Shown piece by piece: positions 1 to 10,202 of a stretch of 64,000 nucleotides of DNA. Position 1 is the stretch's first letter. Each line of letters opens with the position of its first letter. The DNA comes from Pectobacterium carotovorum (GTDB lineage: Bacteria > Pseudomonadota > Gammaproteobacteria > Enterobacterales > Enterobacteriaceae), in NCBI GenBank assembly GCA_016415585.1, contig CP066552.1:124001-188000 (forward strand). The letters run 5' to 3'. Below the pieces are notes generated by a model, which searched no databases, was not told the origin of the DNA, and was given only the letters and a program-made list of their open reading frames with translations. The position numbers and the translations under genes are program-made.

Positions 1-755
1 GTATGGGTTCCAGTGCGATGGGGGCTGGTGTACTGCGTAAGAAAGTTCAGGATGCCGGGCTGACCAGCATTTCGGTGACTAACAGCGCGATCAATAGTCT
101 GCCGGACGATGTCGACCTGGTGATTACGCACCGTGACCTGACCGAACGTGCGATGCGTCATGCGCCGCAGGCACAGCACATTTCGCTGACTAACTTCCTT
201 GATAGCGGTCTGTATAGCGATCTGGTGGCACGTCTTACCGCAGCACAGGGTGCCGTGAAGTCTGAAGCCGTCGCGACGCCAGCACCCGCTGTCGCCGACG
301 CACAGACTAACCTGTTCCAACTGGGCGCAGGCAATGTGTTCCTGAATCAGCATGCGACAGACAAAGAGCAGGCAATCCGTTTCGCCGGTGAACAACTGGT
401 GAAAGGCGGCTATGTTGAGCCTGCGTATGTTGAAGCGATGCTGGAACGTGAAAAGCTGACTTCTACCTATCTGGGCGAATCGATTGCCGTGCCGCACGGT
501 ACGATTGAAGCGAAAGACCGCGTGCTGAAAACGGGCGTTGTCTTCTGCCAATATCCTGAAGGCGTTCGCTTTGGTGATGAAGACGATGAGGTTGCGCGTC
601 TGGTTATCGGTATTGCCGCTCGCAACAACGAACATATTCAGGTCATCACCAGTCTGACCAACGCGCTGGATGATGATGCCGTCATTGAACGTCTGGCACA
701 TACCCAGGATATTCAGGAAGTGCTCGACTTACTCTCCGGTAAAAAGAGTGCCTAA
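1..755 (+). CDS. mtlA: PTS mannitol transporter EIICBA, C-terminal part
   Basis: This is the 3' end of the mannitol-specific PTS permease, which imports D-mannitol and phosphorylates it to mannitol-1-phosphate at the inner membrane. The membrane EIIC domain lies before the window. The visible part begins inside the EIIB phosphorylation loop (GSSAMGAG), so the EIIB cysteine is just outside the left edge. After an Ala/Pro/Val-rich linker (about 95-100 residues into the fragment) comes a complete EIIA domain with the phosphorylatable His in VPHGTIEAKD. The frame is open through base 1, so the gene is cut by the window and not truncated in the genome. mtlD and mtlR follow on the same strand, the usual mtlADR order. 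Confidence 0.97.
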   Translation, partial: MGSSAMGAGVLRKKVQDAGLTSISVTNSAINSLPDDVDLVITHRDLTERAMRHAPQAQHISLTNFLDSGLYSDLVARLTAAQGAVKSEAVATPAPAVADAQTNLFQLGAGNVFLNQHATDKEQAIRFAGEQLVKGGYVEPAYVEAMLEREKLTSTYLGESIAVPHGTIEAKDRVLKTGVVFCQYPEGVRFGDEDDEVARLVIGIAARNNEHIQVITSLTNALDDDAVIERLAHTQDIQEVLDLLSGKKSA

Positions 756-768
756 TTGATGTGGCTAG

Positions 769-793
769 GGCCGCCTGCGGGCGGCCTCTTTTT
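769..793 (+). terminator. Hairpin with T-run between mtlA and mtlD
   Basis: GGCCGCC (769-775) pairs with GGCGGCC (780-786) around a TGCG loop and is followed by CTCTTTTT. It looks like an intrinsic terminator. Because mtlD follows only 61 bp after mtlA, it may act as a partial terminator or mRNA-stabilising hairpin that sets the mtlA:mtlD ratio. Confidence 0.7.
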
Positions 794-816
794 ATGTTTT
801 TTTAAGGTTATGTCTC

Positions 817-1965
817 ATGAAAGCATTACACTTTGGCGCGGGTAATATTGGCCGTGGGTTTATTGGGAAATTGTTGGCTGATGCCAACGTCGAACTGACA
901 TTCGCTGACGTCAATCAGCCGCTGTTGGATGCCCTGAACAGCCGTACAAGCTACACGGTGCGGATTGTCGGTGATAACACGCAGGTTGATACCGTCAGCA
1001 ACGTGAGTGCCGTTCACAGCGGCAGCCAGGATGCCGTCGCGCTGATTGCCGTGGCCGATCTGGTGACGACCGCTGTGGGGCCGCAGATTCTGGAAAAAAT
1101 CGCCGGAACTATCGCTCAGGGGCTGGTTAAGCGTCATAACGACGGCAATACCCGGCCGTTGAACATTATTGCCTGTGAAAATATGGTGCGCGGCACCAGC
1201 CAGTTAAAACAGCATGTGTTGAAACTGCTGCCGGAAGGCCATCAGGAATGGGTTGTCGAGCATGTGGGATTCGTGGATTCCGCTGTGGATCGCATCGTGC
1301 CGCCTTCCGAAGCCGGTAGCGACGATGTACTGGCGGTGACGGTAGAAACCTTCAGCGAATGGATTGTCGATAAAACCCAGTTCTGCGGTGAACCGCCAGC
1401 GATTCCCGGTATGGAACTGACCGACAATCTGATGGCGTTTGTTGAGCGTAAGCTCTTCACGCTGAACACCGGCCATGCGATTACGGCCTACCTCGGCCAA
1501 CAGGCGCGTCATCAAACGATCCGTGATGCGATTCTCGACCCGAAAGTCAGAGCCGTGGTCAAAGGCGCAATGGAAGAGAGTGGTGCAGTACTCATCAAGC
1601 GCTACGGTTTTGATGCGGAGAAGCACGCCGCCTACATCAACAAGATTCTCAGCCGCTTTGAAAACCCGCATCTGCACGATGATGTAGAGCGCGTTGGCCG
1701 TCAGCCGCTGCGCAAGCTGAGCGCAGGCGATCGTTTGATCAAGCCGCTGCTCGGCACGTTGGAATACCAGTTGCCGCATGACAACCTGATTACCGGTATT
1801 GCCGCCGCGATGCATTATCGCAGTGAACAGGATCCGCAGGCGCTGGAACTGGCTGAGTTAATCCGCACTCAGGGGCCGCAGGCGGCGCTGGTGCAGATTT
1901 CTGGTCTGGATGCTGACAGCGAGGTTGTCGCGCAAGCAGTGAATGTGTATAACGCCATGCAGTAA
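817..1965 (+). CDS. mtlD: Mannitol-1-phosphate 5-dehydrogenase
   Basis: Oxidises mannitol-1-phosphate to fructose-6-phosphate with NAD+, the step after MtlA import. The 382-residue protein has the family's usual length. A dinucleotide-binding loop [13 protein letters not shown] lies at the N-terminus, followed by the conserved [10 protein letters not shown] segment and the C-terminal motif [12 protein letters not shown]. The start is preceded by AAGG about 10 bases upstream (TTTTTTTAAGGTTATGTCTC). It is the second gene of the mtl operon. Confidence 0.97.
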   Translation: MKALHFGAGNIGRGFIGKLLADANVELTFADVNQPLLDALNSRTSYTVRIVGDNTQVDTVSNVSAVHSGSQDAVALIAVADLVTTAVGPQILEKIAGTIAQGLVKRHNDGNTRPLNIIACENMVRGTSQLKQHVLKLLPEGHQEWVVEHVGFVDSAVDRIVPPSEAGSDDVLAVTVETFSEWIVDKTQFCGEPPAIPGMELTDNLMAFVERKLFTLNTGHAITAYLGQQARHQTIRDAILDPKVRAVVKGAMEESGAVLIKRYGFDAEKHAAYINKILSRFENPHLHDDVERVGRQPLRKLSAGDRLIKPLLGTLEYQLPHDNLITGIAAAMHYRSEQDPQALELAELIRTQGPQAALVQISGLDADSEVVAQAVNVYNAMQ

Positions 1966-2118
1966 TCGGCGTCTCTCGTCATCAGGCAGGTGTGGTCTTT
2001 TCGACACGGTGTAAGGTATACGGGCGACGTCGGGGATAGGATGTTGCCACACCTGCCGGTAAGCATGCTGCCGAGATGGGGTAGGCTGTGGGCGGGGTTA
2101 AAGGGTCGAGAAGTGACG

Positions 2119-2649
2119 ATGGAAGAAACACAGGCGTTTGAAAACCGGGTTCTGGAAGCGCTGAACTCAGGGAAGACCGTGCGCGACTTTATGCTCTGCG
2201 CCGTTGAATTGTTGGCGGAAGCGGTCAGTATCCTGATGTTGCAGGTTTTCCGTAAAGACGACTACGCAGTGAAATATGCCGTTGAACCCCTGATGACGGG
2301 AACGGGCCCGCTGGGCGACCTTTCCGTGCGCCTGAAACTGATTTATGGCCTGGGAATGATCAGTCGTAAAGAGTACGAAGATGCGGAACTGTTAATGGCG
2401 CTGGGCGAAGAGCTGGCACATGACGATCGGCATTACCGTTTTACCGATGATGAAATTCTGGGGCCTATCGGCGAACTGCACTGCGTGGCGGCGTTGCCTA
2501 CAGAACCCGCCTTGCCGCTGGGGGCAGATGCCGCCGATCCGCTTCTGGTGAGTATGCAGCGGCAGCGTTATCAGCAGATGGTGCGTTCCACGCTGGTGCT
2601 ATCCCTGACCACATTGATTGCGCAAATCAGTCTGAAAAAGGCGTTTTAA
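2119..2649 (+). CDS. mtlR: Mannitol operon repressor
   Basis: MtlR-family regulator that lowers mtl operon expression in enterobacteria; it has no classical helix-turn-helix. The family core is clear (FRKDDYAVKYAVEPL, GPLGDLSVRLKLIYGLG, YEDAELLMALGEEL, DDEILGPIGELHCV). The start at 2119 (MEETQAFENRV, 176 residues) matches the conserved beginning of the family. An in-frame GTG at 2113 and ATGs further upstream (2065, 2041) are possible but encode a Trp/Arg-rich leader without resemblance to the family, so they were not chosen. It lies 153 bases after mtlD on the same strand. Confidence 0.9.
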   Translation: MEETQAFENRVLEALNSGKTVRDFMLCAVELLAEAVSILMLQVFRKDDYAVKYAVEPLMTGTGPLGDLSVRLKLIYGLGMISRKEYEDAELLMALGEELAHDDRHYRFTDDEILGPIGELHCVAALPTEPALPLGADAADPLLVSMQRQRYQQMVRSTLVLSLTTLIAQISLKKAF

Positions 2650-2692
2650 TCCCATTCCGCTTTATTACGCCACTGCGTCATGCCTGGCGTTT

Positions 2693-2813
2693 ATACTCGT
2701 CATCCTTCAAGCGGCATGTGTGTGGCTGGTCTTACTCAACTCAGTCACTTACCCGAGTAAGCTCCGGGGGCGTGCGGTTCCCGCCTTCACGCCACTCGAA
2801 TTATTTAGCGTAT
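2693..2813. repeat. Dispersed intergenic repeat, copy 1
   Basis: Diverged copy of an element also found at 13369-13492 and 24751-24887. It starts with ATACTCGTCATCCTTCAAG, has a CACTTACCCGAGTAAGCTC core and ends with CACTCGAATTATTTAGCGTAT. It lies between mtlR and yibL. Such short non-coding repeats between genes are typical of soft-rot enterobacterial chromosomes; its function is unknown. Confidence 0.8.
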
Positions 2814-2862
2814 AGTGTATGCTGTGCCCCGCATTATTCTCCCGTTATATAGGTTATCTTTT

Positions 2863-3225
2863 ATGAAAGAGCAGGAAAAAGCAGAGATCAAACGCCTTAG
2901 CGACCAATTGGATAAGCTGACGCGTAAGCAGACCACGCTGCTGGAACAAGGTGATGCTGAAGCAATCGCCCTCAATCTGGAGGCCTGCGAGAAGCTAACG
3001 GCTGAAATCGAGCGCCTGCGTAACGTGAGAGAACAGAAACTCAGCAAAGAAGCGCAGAAACTGGCGAACCTGCCTTTCAAACGTGCGATTACTAAAAAAG
3101 AGCAAGCTGATATGGGGACGTTGAAGAAAAGCGTTCGCGGTTTGGTGGTAGTGCACCCGATGACGGCACTGGGGCGCGAGATGGATTTAAAAGAGATGAC
3201 AGGCTTCGCGCCGAAACCGTTCTGA
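2863..3225 (+). CDS. yibL: YibL family ribosome-associated protein
   Basis: A 120-residue, highly charged, largely helical (coiled-coil-like) protein of the YibL family, reported to associate with ribosomes in E. coli; its biochemical role is not established. The start at 2863 gives [19 protein letters not shown], matching the family; the preceding in-frame codons would add an unrelated hydrophobic leader. The C-terminus ends with the conserved [25 protein letters not shown] tail. It lies just after mtlR, as in E. coli, and is followed by an intrinsic terminator at 3272. Confidence 0.9.
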   Translation: MKEQEKAEIKRLSDQLDKLTRKQTTLLEQGDAEAIALNLEACEKLTAEIERLRNVREQKLSKEAQKLANLPFKRAITKKEQADMGTLKKSVRGLVVVHPMTALGREMDLKEMTGFAPKPF

Positions 3226-3271
3226 GGTTTCTTCTCTGCGCAGACCGATGCTGGTGATAGATTCGTTGATG

Positions 3272-3305
3272 AAGCCCCTGTTTAACAGGGGCTTTGTCGT
3301 TTTGG
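3272..3305 (+). terminator. Intrinsic terminator after yibL
   Basis: AAGCCCCTG (3272-3280) pairs perfectly with CAGGGGCTT (3286-3294) around a TTTAA loop; a T-rich stretch (TGTCGTTTTGG) follows. It also lies just beyond the stop of the convergent chemoreceptor gene and could serve both strands. Confidence 0.85.
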
Positions 3306-3323
3306 TACGTTGCGGTATTGATA

Positions 3324-5216
3324 TTAGCGTGGTGCGTGCAGACGATGCGTTTGGTCGGCAAACGCGATACCCGCTGGGGTGTCATCATGCTGTGCGTTTG
3401 CCAGACGGAAGACGGAAACCGCCTGCTTCAGCAGTCTCGCCTGCTCTTCCAGCGAGTCGGCAGCAGCAGAGGATTGTTCCACCAGTGCGGCGTTCTGCTG
3501 CGTGGTGCTGTCCATCTCAACAATCGCCTGGCTAACCTGGCTAATTCCCCGGCTTTGCTCATCCGATGCGGTGGCAATTTCACCCATGATGTCATGCACC
3601 TGCGTGATAGAGGTGACGATATCATTCATCGTCTTACCGGCATTGCCAACCAGCGTCGCCCCGCGTGATACCTGAGTAACCGATTCAGAGATCAGGCCTT
3701 CGATTTCTTTCGCGGCCTGAGAGCTGCGCTGGGCAAGGCTACGAACTTCGCTGGCGACAACGGCAAAACCGCGACCTTGCTCACCGGCACGGGCGGCTTC
3801 TACCGCGGCGTTCAATGCCAGAATGTTGGTCTGGAAGGCAATGCTGTTGATGACGGACGTGATTTCCGCGATACGTTTAGAACTGCTCTCAATCGCCGTC
3901 ATGGTTTGCACCACGTTATTCACCTGCTCGCCGCCTTGTTTTGCGGTTTGAGATGCGCTGATTGCCAGTTTGTTAGCGTGGTGTGCGTTATCTGCGTTTT
4001 GCTTAACCGTCGCGGTGAGCTGCTCCATGCTGGCGGCGGTTTGCTCAACGGCAGCGGCCTGCTGCTCGGTACGTGACGACAGGTCCGTGTTACCCGCGAC
4101 GATCTCGCTGGACGCGTTAGAAATCTGGCTGACGCCGACGCGAATGTCATCGATCATATTGTGCAGGTTGTCGTTCATTTTCGACATCGCACTCATCAAC
4201 TGACCCAACTCATCCTTACGCGTCGTGTTGATGGACATGGTGAGATCGCCCGTCGCGATTTTTTCAGCCATGCTCAACGTGCTGCCGAGCGGTGTGGTGA
4301 TCTGGCGTGAAATGAACCAGGAAATCAGCAGACCAAGCAGTAGCGTAATCAGCGCTGTGATACTCATTTGCAGCGTGGCACTGCGAATGTCTGCCTGTGA
4401 AGCAGCTAGCTGATCGCTGAGGAGTGATTTAACGACGGTATTCAGCTGTTCGGCCACCACGCGCATTTGCCCTGCCTGCGCGATTTCTTCTTGATAGGCT
4501 GGCATATAGGCCAACACCTGCTCTTCATAATTATTCACGATCGTCAGAACCGGTGCCAGCGTTTCACGTTGTTCGGCAGACAGGCTCTGATACAGGAAGG
4601 TCAATGACGTTTGTGCTGCGTTGATGGCATCCGTCAGCTTTTCTTCAGATTCTTTATTGGTAGACAGTAATAATCCACGAACGTGGTAGCGGACGGAAAT
4701 AAGTTTTTGGTTCAGGTCTGAAAGTAATAATTGAAGGTTAGCGCTGTTGTTGTCTATTTTTAATTGATCGTTAAGCTGTTCCAGTGGTTTTTCCGTTGTT
4801 GATATATTCCAACTTTTTCTGACGGCATCCTTTTTTCCCACTGCATTAATATAATTACTTTGTTTTTCCTGATAGCTGGTAATTAATGTTGGGATACTGG
4901 CTATTTTCTTGGCGTCGCTTTCTGGCCAGTTAAATTCTTTTGCCTTTTCAGCGAGTTTACTGACATTGGCAATGTGCTCAACGTTCTTTTTTATATCATC
5001 AGGATTGTAGGTGGTGCCGTATAATGCGCGGTAATATTTAGCCTGATTAATTTCATCATTAATATCGTTGCTTAAATTCACTTTATCAATACTGTCTTTC
5101 AGCGAGCCAATATGCATAATGCCCGCACCAGCAATCGCCATGGTCATCAGCAGAATCAGGAAAAAGCCTAATCCTAATTTTTTACCGACTTTTAGATTGT
5201 CAAAATTCATAGCCAT
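3324..5216 (-). CDS. Methyl-accepting chemotaxis protein (HBM-type sensor)
   Basis: Inner-membrane chemoreceptor feeding CheA/CheW. Layout of the 630-residue protein: N-terminal transmembrane helix (about 12-34), a long all-helical periplasmic region of about 250 residues compatible with a helical bimodular (HBM) ligand-binding domain, a second transmembrane helix (about 285-305), HAMP, then the methylation helices and signalling hairpin with the hallmark [20 protein letters not shown]. The C-terminus (QTHRLHAPR) lacks the NWETF-type pentapeptide that tethers CheR/CheB. The ATG at 5216 was chosen over a GTG one codon upstream because GGTGGGA precedes it at good spacing. A sigma-28 promoter lies about 130 bp upstream. 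The ligand cannot be told from sequence. Confidence 0.93.
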   Translation of the reverse strand: MAMNFDNLKVGKKLGLGFFLILLMTMAIAGAGIMHIGSLKDSIDKVNLSNDINDEINQAKYYRALYGTTYNPDDIKKNVEHIANVSKLAEKAKEFNWPESDAKKIASIPTLITSYQEKQSNYINAVGKKDAVRKSWNISTTEKPLEQLNDQLKIDNNSANLQLLLSDLNQKLISVRYHVRGLLLSTNKESEEKLTDAINAAQTSLTFLYQSLSAEQRETLAPVLTIVNNYEEQVLAYMPAYQEEIAQAGQMRVVAEQLNTVVKSLLSDQLAASQADIRSATLQMSITALITLLLGLLISWFISRQITTPLGSTLSMAEKIATGDLTMSINTTRKDELGQLMSAMSKMNDNLHNMIDDIRVGVSQISNASSEIVAGNTDLSSRTEQQAAAVEQTAASMEQLTATVKQNADNAHHANKLAISASQTAKQGGEQVNNVVQTMTAIESSSKRIAEITSVINSIAFQTNILALNAAVEAARAGEQGRGFAVVASEVRSLAQRSSQAAKEIEGLISESVTQVSRGATLVGNAGKTMNDIVTSITQVHDIMGEIATASDEQSRGISQVSQAIVEMDSTTQQNAALVEQSSAAADSLEEQARLLKQAVSVFRLANAQHDDTPAGIAFADQTHRLHAPR

Positions 5217-5348
5217 CACATCCCACCACTATATCGTATTGAGTCGAATTCACTATCCTGATGCACACTTGCTTAGCGGTGTTAGCATCTCGGATTACCG
5301 CTTACCAAGCTTATCCCTGCACAACAACATGATAAAAACCCGCAGTAG

Positions 5349-5375
5349 ATATCGGCACGCTACTCCGAAACTTTA
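5349..5375 (-). promoter_or_regulatory. Sigma-28 (FliA) flagellar promoter for the chemoreceptor
   Basis: On the minus strand TAAAGTTT (-35, 5375-5368) is followed after exactly 11 bases by GCCGATAT (-10, 5356-5349). This matches the FliA consensus TAAAGTTT-N11-GCCGATAA at all but one position. It drives the chemoreceptor gene starting at 5216 and places it in the late flagellar/chemotaxis regulon. Confidence 0.9.
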
Positions 5376-5437
5376 TGCGTTAGTGAGAGAGGAATGCCAG
5401 CGTACATGCTGCTCGACGTTTAGAGAGGGATAATAAA

Positions 5438-5468
5438 AAACTGGAATAACAGACTGTTATTCCAGTTT
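5438..5468 (-). terminator. Intrinsic terminator of sodA
   Basis: Two 15-base arms, AAACTGGAATAACAG (5438-5452) and CTGTTATTCCAGTTT (5454-5468), are perfect complements around a single base. On the minus strand they are followed by a T-rich tract (TTTTTTATTATCC), as expected downstream of sodA. Confidence 0.88.
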
Positions 5469-5515
5469 ATATTCAAACGCAGAAGAGGCCTGATGATATC
5501 AGGCACTCAACGGTT

Positions 5516-6142
5516 TTATTTTTGCGCGCTAGCGAAACGAGCAGCAGCTTCGTCCCAGTTCAACACGTTCCAGAATGCTTTAGCATAAGCTGGACGAAGG
5601 TTCTGATATTTCAGGTAGTAAGCGTGCTCCCATACGTCCAGACCGACGATTGGGTAGCCAGACGCACCAGAAACGGCTTCACCCATCAGCGGGCTGTCTT
5701 GGTTGGCAGTAGACACTACGGCCAGTTTGCCGTCGTCTTTCAGTACCAGCCACGCCCAGCCAGAACCAAAGCGGGTTGCTGCTGCTTGCTCAAATTTCTC
5801 TTTAAACGCATCAACGCTGCCGAAATCACGCTCGATGGCGGCTTTCAGATCGCCAGTCAGCGTCGTACCTAGTTTCAGGCCTTTCCAGAACAGGCTGTGG
5901 TTAACGTGGCCACCTGCGTTGTTACGCAGTGCTGTTCTTTTCTCCGCAGGAACTTTATCCAGTTGAGCGATCAGCTCTTCAGCAGACAATGTAGCCAGTT
6001 CAGGCAGAGATTCCAGCGCGGCGTTAGCATTATTGACGTAAGCCTGATGGTGTTTGGAATGGTGAATTTCCATCGTTTCTTTGTCGAAATGCGGTTCCAG
6101 TGCGTCATAAGCATAAGGCAGCGATGGCAGTGAATAACTCAT
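5516..6142 (-). CDS. sodA: Superoxide dismutase [Mn]
   Basis: Cytoplasmic Mn superoxide dismutase converting superoxide to H2O2 and O2. The 208-residue protein has the metal ligands of the family: His in [13 protein letters not shown], His in [10 protein letters not shown], and Asp/His in [15 protein letters not shown]. The start [12 protein letters not shown] at 6142 follows GGAGAT eight bases upstream; an in-frame ATG five codons earlier would overlap that ribosome site and is rejected. A Fur-box-like sequence upstream fits the iron control known for enterobacterial sodA. It is monocistronic, with a strong terminator at 5438-5468. Confidence 0.97.
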   Translation of the reverse strand: MSYSLPSLPYAYDALEPHFDKETMEIHHSKHHQAYVNNANAALESLPELATLSAEELIAQLDKVPAEKRTALRNNAGGHVNHSLFWKGLKLGTTLTGDLKAAIERDFGSVDAFKEKFEQAAATRFGSGWAWLVLKDDGKLAVVSTANQDSPLMGEAVSGASGYPIVGLDVWEHAYYLKYQNLRPAYAKAFWNVLNWDEAAARFASAQK

Positions 6143-6228
6143 GTTTAGCATCTCCATGGTAATAAAAATGTTACGGCACTGTATTGTTAGTACCGCGTAA
6201 GCAATACCTTCATTATAGTTAATTAAAT

Positions 6229-6247
6229 GATATTGAAAATGATTATT
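6229..6247. promoter_or_regulatory. Fur-box-like operator upstream of sodA
   Basis: GATATTGAAAATGATTATT matches the 19-bp Fur consensus GATAATGATAATCATTATC at 15 of 19 positions by eye. It lies about 87-105 bp upstream of the sodA start. Fur repression of sodA is established in E. coli; its use here is inferred. Confidence 0.65.
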
Positions 6248-6377
6248 CTCGAGCGGGTAGCATGAGTCAGATTGCTTTACTTCATGATAACAAACGCTTA
6301 TATCGTTATTACGCTATGTAAAAACAAATTAATCTATACCCGTCGCCTGCAAAATGCTGCGATATTGGTGGTGTCTC

Positions 6378-7211
6378 TTACACGCTCAGACGCTGCGGAT
6401 GCGTGTAGATAGTCGCATGTCCCGGCCGACAAAAACCGACCAGCGTCAGGTTGCAGCGCTGTGCGACCTCTACGGCCAGTGAAGTGGCCGCTGAGACAGC
6501 AAACAGGATTTCCACGCCGCACATGGCGGATTTTTGGACCATCTCATAGCTGGCCCGGCTGGAAACTAGGACAGCGCCTTGCTGCCATTCCTGCTTCGCT
6601 CGGGTGCCCAGCAGTTTATCCAGTGCAACATGGCGGCCGACGTCTTCACTTCCCCCGGACAGCGTGCCGTCTGGCGCGACCCAGCTTGCGGCGTGAGTAC
6701 AGCCTGTCACTTGGCCGATCTTCTGCACATCGCGCAACCGCACCAGCGCGTTTTCAAGTTTGCTAAGGGAAAATGTCTGCGTGAAGGGCAGCGGTGCGAG
6801 CGGTTTGCCGATTTCCGCGAGCTGCTCTACGCCACATACGCCGCAGCCTGTGCGACCATCCATCGCCCGGCGTCGCTCTTTTAGTCCAGCGAAGCGTCGG
6901 CTCGAAAGCTCAATCTGTACTTCGATACCGTTACAGGCGGTCTGTACATCAATGCCGTAGATATCAGCCGATGATTGAATAATGCCTTCAGATAAGGAAA
7001 ACCCGAGTGCGAATTGCTCCAATTCCTTCGGTGAGGCCATCATGACGACATGCGATATGCCGTTATAAACCAACGCAACGGGCACTTCTTCCGCCAGCCA
7101 GTCAGACTGTGGCTGTTGCAGCGAATCGGGATGATAGACTAAATGTTGCGTTGCGCCTTCAAGGGCGGCATCCGCTGGTAAATGAACCCCTTCCACCTGA
7201 AATACCTGCAT
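6378..7211 (-). CDS. fdhD: Formate dehydrogenase sulfurtransferase FdhD
   Basis: FdhD passes sulfur from IscS to the molybdenum cofactor of formate dehydrogenases, which activates them. The 277 residues equal the usual length. The functional cysteine pair is in [13 protein letters not shown] (about 120-130); other family segments are [37 protein letters not shown] and [20 protein letters not shown]. It is divergent from aldB across about 220 bp and lies upstream of sodA with its own transcription unit. Confidence 0.96.
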   Translation of the reverse strand: MQVFQVEGVHLPADAALEGATQHLVYHPDSLQQPQSDWLAEEVPVALVYNGISHVVMMASPKELEQFALGFSLSEGIIQSSADIYGIDVQTACNGIEVQIELSSRRFAGLKERRRAMDGRTGCGVCGVEQLAEIGKPLAPLPFTQTFSLSKLENALVRLRDVQKIGQVTGCTHAASWVAPDGTLSGGSEDVGRHVALDKLLGTRAKQEWQQGAVLVSSRASYEMVQKSAMCGVEILFAVSAATSLAVEVAQRCNLTLVGFCRPGHATIYTHPQRLSV

Positions 7212-7431
7212 GTTAGTAACCCTGGAAATTAAAAGTATTATTTCACCGCGCCTGAAGGGATGCGACTTTTTCTCGCAAGAAACTGTGCGTCAACTCGAAG
7301 AGTTGCCTTCTTCTCTGGCCGAATCCTGTCGCTAACCCCATACCCCGTATAGGCTTAATTTAACTGCTTACTGTTTGCTTCTTTTTTCACTGCGGCATGG
7401 CCGCTCACCCGGAAATGAAAAGGAGACTGAA

Positions 7432-8967
7432 ATGGCGCACGATAATCTCGAAGGCCGATCCGCATCTGGCGAATACGGCGCTCTCAATCTGAAAAAACGC
7501 TATGACAATTTTATCGGCGGAGCCTGGGTTCCACCTGATGCTGGTCAGTATTTTGTCAATTTGACGCCAGTAACGGGCCAACCGCTGTGTGAAGTGGCCA
7601 GTTCGTCAACGCGAGACATTGACCACGCGCTGGATGCTGCTCACAAGGCAAAAGCGGAATGGGGTGGTCTGTCGGTGCAGGAACGCGCGTTGGTGCTTAA
7701 CCGAATCGCCGACCGGATGGAGCAAAATCTTGAGCTGCTGGCACAGGTGGAAACCTGGGATAACGGTAAACCGATACGCGAAACTAGCGGGGCAGACGTA
7801 CCGCTGGCGATTGACCACTTTCGCTATTTTGCGGCTTGTATCCGCGCGCAAGAAGGGGGGATTAGCGAAATTGATGGCGATACCGTGGCCTATCATTTTC
7901 ATGAGCCTCTCGGCGTTGTTGGGCAAATCATTCCCTGGAATTTCCCGCTGCTAATGGCCTGTTGGAAGATGGCACCAGCGCTGGCCGCCGGTAACTGTAT
8001 TGTGCTGAAACCCGCCAAACTGACGCCGATGTCAGTATTGATTTTGATGGAACTGATTCAGGATCTGCTGCCGCCAGGTGTCATCAATGTCGTTAATGGG
8101 TCGGGCAGCGAAATTGGTGAATATCTGGCAACGTCGAAACGCGTTGCGAAAGTGGCATTCACCGGTTCGACCGAGGTGGGTCAACAGATCATGAGCTATG
8201 CGGCGCAGAACGTGACGCCGGTGACGCTGGAATTGGGTGGCAAATCGCCGAACATCTTCTTTGCCGATGTGATGGACAAGGAAGACAGCTTCTTTGACAA
8301 AGTGCTCGAAGGTTTCACGCTGTTTGCCTTCAATCAGGGAGAGGTCTGCACCTGTCCGAGCCGCGCGCTGGTGCAGGAATCTATCTACGATCGCTTTATG
8401 GAACGGGCAATCAAGCGCGTTGAGGCTATCCGCATCGGTAACCCGCTGGATAGCAAAACCATGATGGGCGCGCAGGTGTCGGCAGGCCAGCTCGACACCA
8501 TCCTTAACTACATTGATATCGGTAAGAAAGAGGGCGCACGCGTGCTCACGGGCGGTCAGCGCAAGGCGATGCCGGGTGGGCTGGCGGAAGGCTACTATCT
8601 GGAGCCGACGATATTGTTTGGTAAAAACAGTATGCGCGTCTTCCAGGAGGAGATTTTCGGTCCGGTGCTGGCGGTGACGACCTTCAAAACGATGGATGAC
8701 GCACTGGAGATTGCCAACGATACGGAATACGGCCTGGGAGCTGGCGTGTGGAGCCGTAACGGTAATATCGCCTACCGCATGGGGCGCGGTATTCAGGCCG
8801 GACGCGTCTGGACCAACTGTTATCACGCCTATCCGGCGCATGCGGCGTTTGGGGGCTACAAGCAGTCCGGCATCGGGCGTGAAAATCATAAAATGATGCT
8901 GGAACACTATCAGCAAACCAAGTGCCTGTTGGTGAGCTACTCTGATAAGCCGATGGGGCTGTTCTAG
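7432..8967 (+). CDS. aldB: NAD(P)-dependent aldehyde dehydrogenase AldB
   Basis: Cytosolic aldehyde dehydrogenase closely resembling E. coli AldB (acetaldehyde and other short aldehydes to acids). The 511-residue product has the coenzyme segment [21 protein letters not shown], the Rossmann motif FTGSTEVG, the catalytic glutamate in LELGGKSPN and the nucleophilic cysteine in [14 protein letters not shown]. The start at 7432 (MAHDNLEGR) follows AAGGAG seven bases upstream; an earlier in-frame start at 7375 has no ribosome site. The aldB-wecH-xyl neighbourhood is also found in E. coli. Confidence 0.95.
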   Translation: MAHDNLEGRSASGEYGALNLKKRYDNFIGGAWVPPDAGQYFVNLTPVTGQPLCEVASSSTRDIDHALDAAHKAKAEWGGLSVQERALVLNRIADRMEQNLELLAQVETWDNGKPIRETSGADVPLAIDHFRYFAACIRAQEGGISEIDGDTVAYHFHEPLGVVGQIIPWNFPLLMACWKMAPALAAGNCIVLKPAKLTPMSVLILMELIQDLLPPGVINVVNGSGSEIGEYLATSKRVAKVAFTGSTEVGQQIMSYAAQNVTPVTLELGGKSPNIFFADVMDKEDSFFDKVLEGFTLFAFNQGEVCTCPSRALVQESIYDRFMERAIKRVEAIRIGNPLDSKTMMGAQVSAGQLDTILNYIDIGKKEGARVLTGGQRKAMPGGLAEGYYLEPTILFGKNSMRVFQEEIFGPVLAVTTFKTMDDALEIANDTEYGLGAGVWSRNGNIAYRMGRGIQAGRVWTNCYHAYPAHAAFGGYKQSGIGRENHKMMLEHYQQTKCLLVSYSDKPMGLF

Positions 8968-9179
8968 CACCATACTTCCTTTAGGCTCTGCGCGCTTGCC
9001 ACCGGGGTGAGCGCGTAAATTGATGCGGGTTTCCCGTATGAATCCGTCCCTATCACTCAGATTTGCCCGATTGTTGACCGCGGGTTGTGGATAGTTGCTG
9101 GTTGTTAATAATCGATTGTGTCAGCGCTTAACAACGGCTACGCTGTTTTGAATAGCGCTTTGCTTTCAAGAGGTTGTGC

Positions 9180-10172
9180 ATGACGGATAAGATCGGCTGG
9201 ATTGATAACCTGCGGGCGCTGGCCTGCATGATGGTCGTTCTGATTCATAGCACAACGTACTATATTACCGCGGGTGGCACGCCGGGCGACGGGCACTGGG
9301 ATGTAGCAAATATCCTGAACTCTGCCTCGCGCGTCTGCGTTCCGCTGTTTTTCATGATCTCGGGTTACCTATTCTTTGGTGAGCGCAGTGCGGGAAAGAA
9401 ACATTTCCTGCGTATCGGCTTATGCCTGCTTTTCTACAGTACGGTCGCGCTGATCTATATTGCGACGCTCACGCCAATTAATGGCCTGAATTCATTACAT
9501 CATGCGCTGCAAAAACCGATCTTTTATCACCTATGGTTTTTCTACGCCATTATCGTGATTTATCTGCTTTCTCCACTTATTACCATCACGCCTGTATCAG
9601 GTAAATATTTAGCCGTCTTGATTATCTTGCTGGCCGTTGTCGCCAATCCCAATACGGGGCGGGTGGAATTTGAAGGGTTTAAATTACTGCCCGTGAATCT
9701 CTATATTTACGGCGATACGTTTTACTATGTGCTGTATGCCGCGCTGGGGCGCGCGCTGGGCATGCTGGACGTACCAAAGAAAGTCGTGCTAGCCGCTATC
9801 CCCTTTTTCATTGCGTGTGTCGCGTTGATTGCGATGGGAACGAAGCACCACACATTATTGAACGATACGTTCACCCAGACATTTTACATCTACTGTGGCC
9901 CGCTGGTGTTTCTGGCTGCAGTCAGCCTTCTGGTGGTGTTTAAGCATTACGGTAGCCAGCGGATTTTACCGGGCTTTGCCACCATTTCGCGCCATTCGCT
10001 GGCGATTTACGGTTTCCACGCGTTGATCATTCACTATCTGCGTACGCATGACGTGATGCTGCCCACTCATCCGGTTCTCGACATCTTCTCTGTTTTCGCC
10101 ATCGCGCTGGGGGCCAGCCTGCTGCTTTCGATGGCGCTACAGAAAATCGATGTGCGACGCTGGGTTAGTTGA
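9180..10172 (+). CDS. wecH: Membrane O-acetyltransferase WecH-like (acyltransferase 3 family)
   Basis: Polytopic inner-membrane acyltransferase. It resembles E. coli WecH/YiaH, which O-acetylates GlcNAc residues of enterobacterial common antigen. The N-terminus WIDNLRALACMMVVLIHSTT carries the family's catalytic His; SRVCVPLFFMISGYLFFGERS follows, and about ten hydrophobic segments fill the 330 residues. ATG at 9180 follows AAGAGG with six-base spacing; a TTG two codons earlier overlaps that site. Its location next to xylB, as in E. coli, supports orthology. Confidence 0.9.
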   Translation: MTDKIGWIDNLRALACMMVVLIHSTTYYITAGGTPGDGHWDVANILNSASRVCVPLFFMISGYLFFGERSAGKKHFLRIGLCLLFYSTVALIYIATLTPINGLNSLHHALQKPIFYHLWFFYAIIVIYLLSPLITITPVSGKYLAVLIILLAVVANPNTGRVEFEGFKLLPVNLYIYGDTFYYVLYAALGRALGMLDVPKKVVLAAIPFFIACVALIAMGTKHHTLLNDTFTQTFYIYCGPLVFLAAVSLLVVFKHYGSQRILPGFATISRHSLAIYGFHALIIHYLRTHDVMLPTHPVLDIFSVFAIALGASLLLSMALQKIDVRRWVS

Positions 10173-10202
10173 TAGTCCGTCCGGCGTACCGGACAAACGG
10201 TT

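Noticed and set aside
1204..1815. Long open frame antisense to mtlD
   Set aside because: It is fully inside mtlD, has no ribosome site and resembles no family; high-GC coding sequence often leaves such antisense frames.
8032..8973. 313-codon open frame antisense to aldB
   Set aside because: Histidine- and arginine-rich composition typical of a shadow frame; aldB on the other strand is unambiguous.
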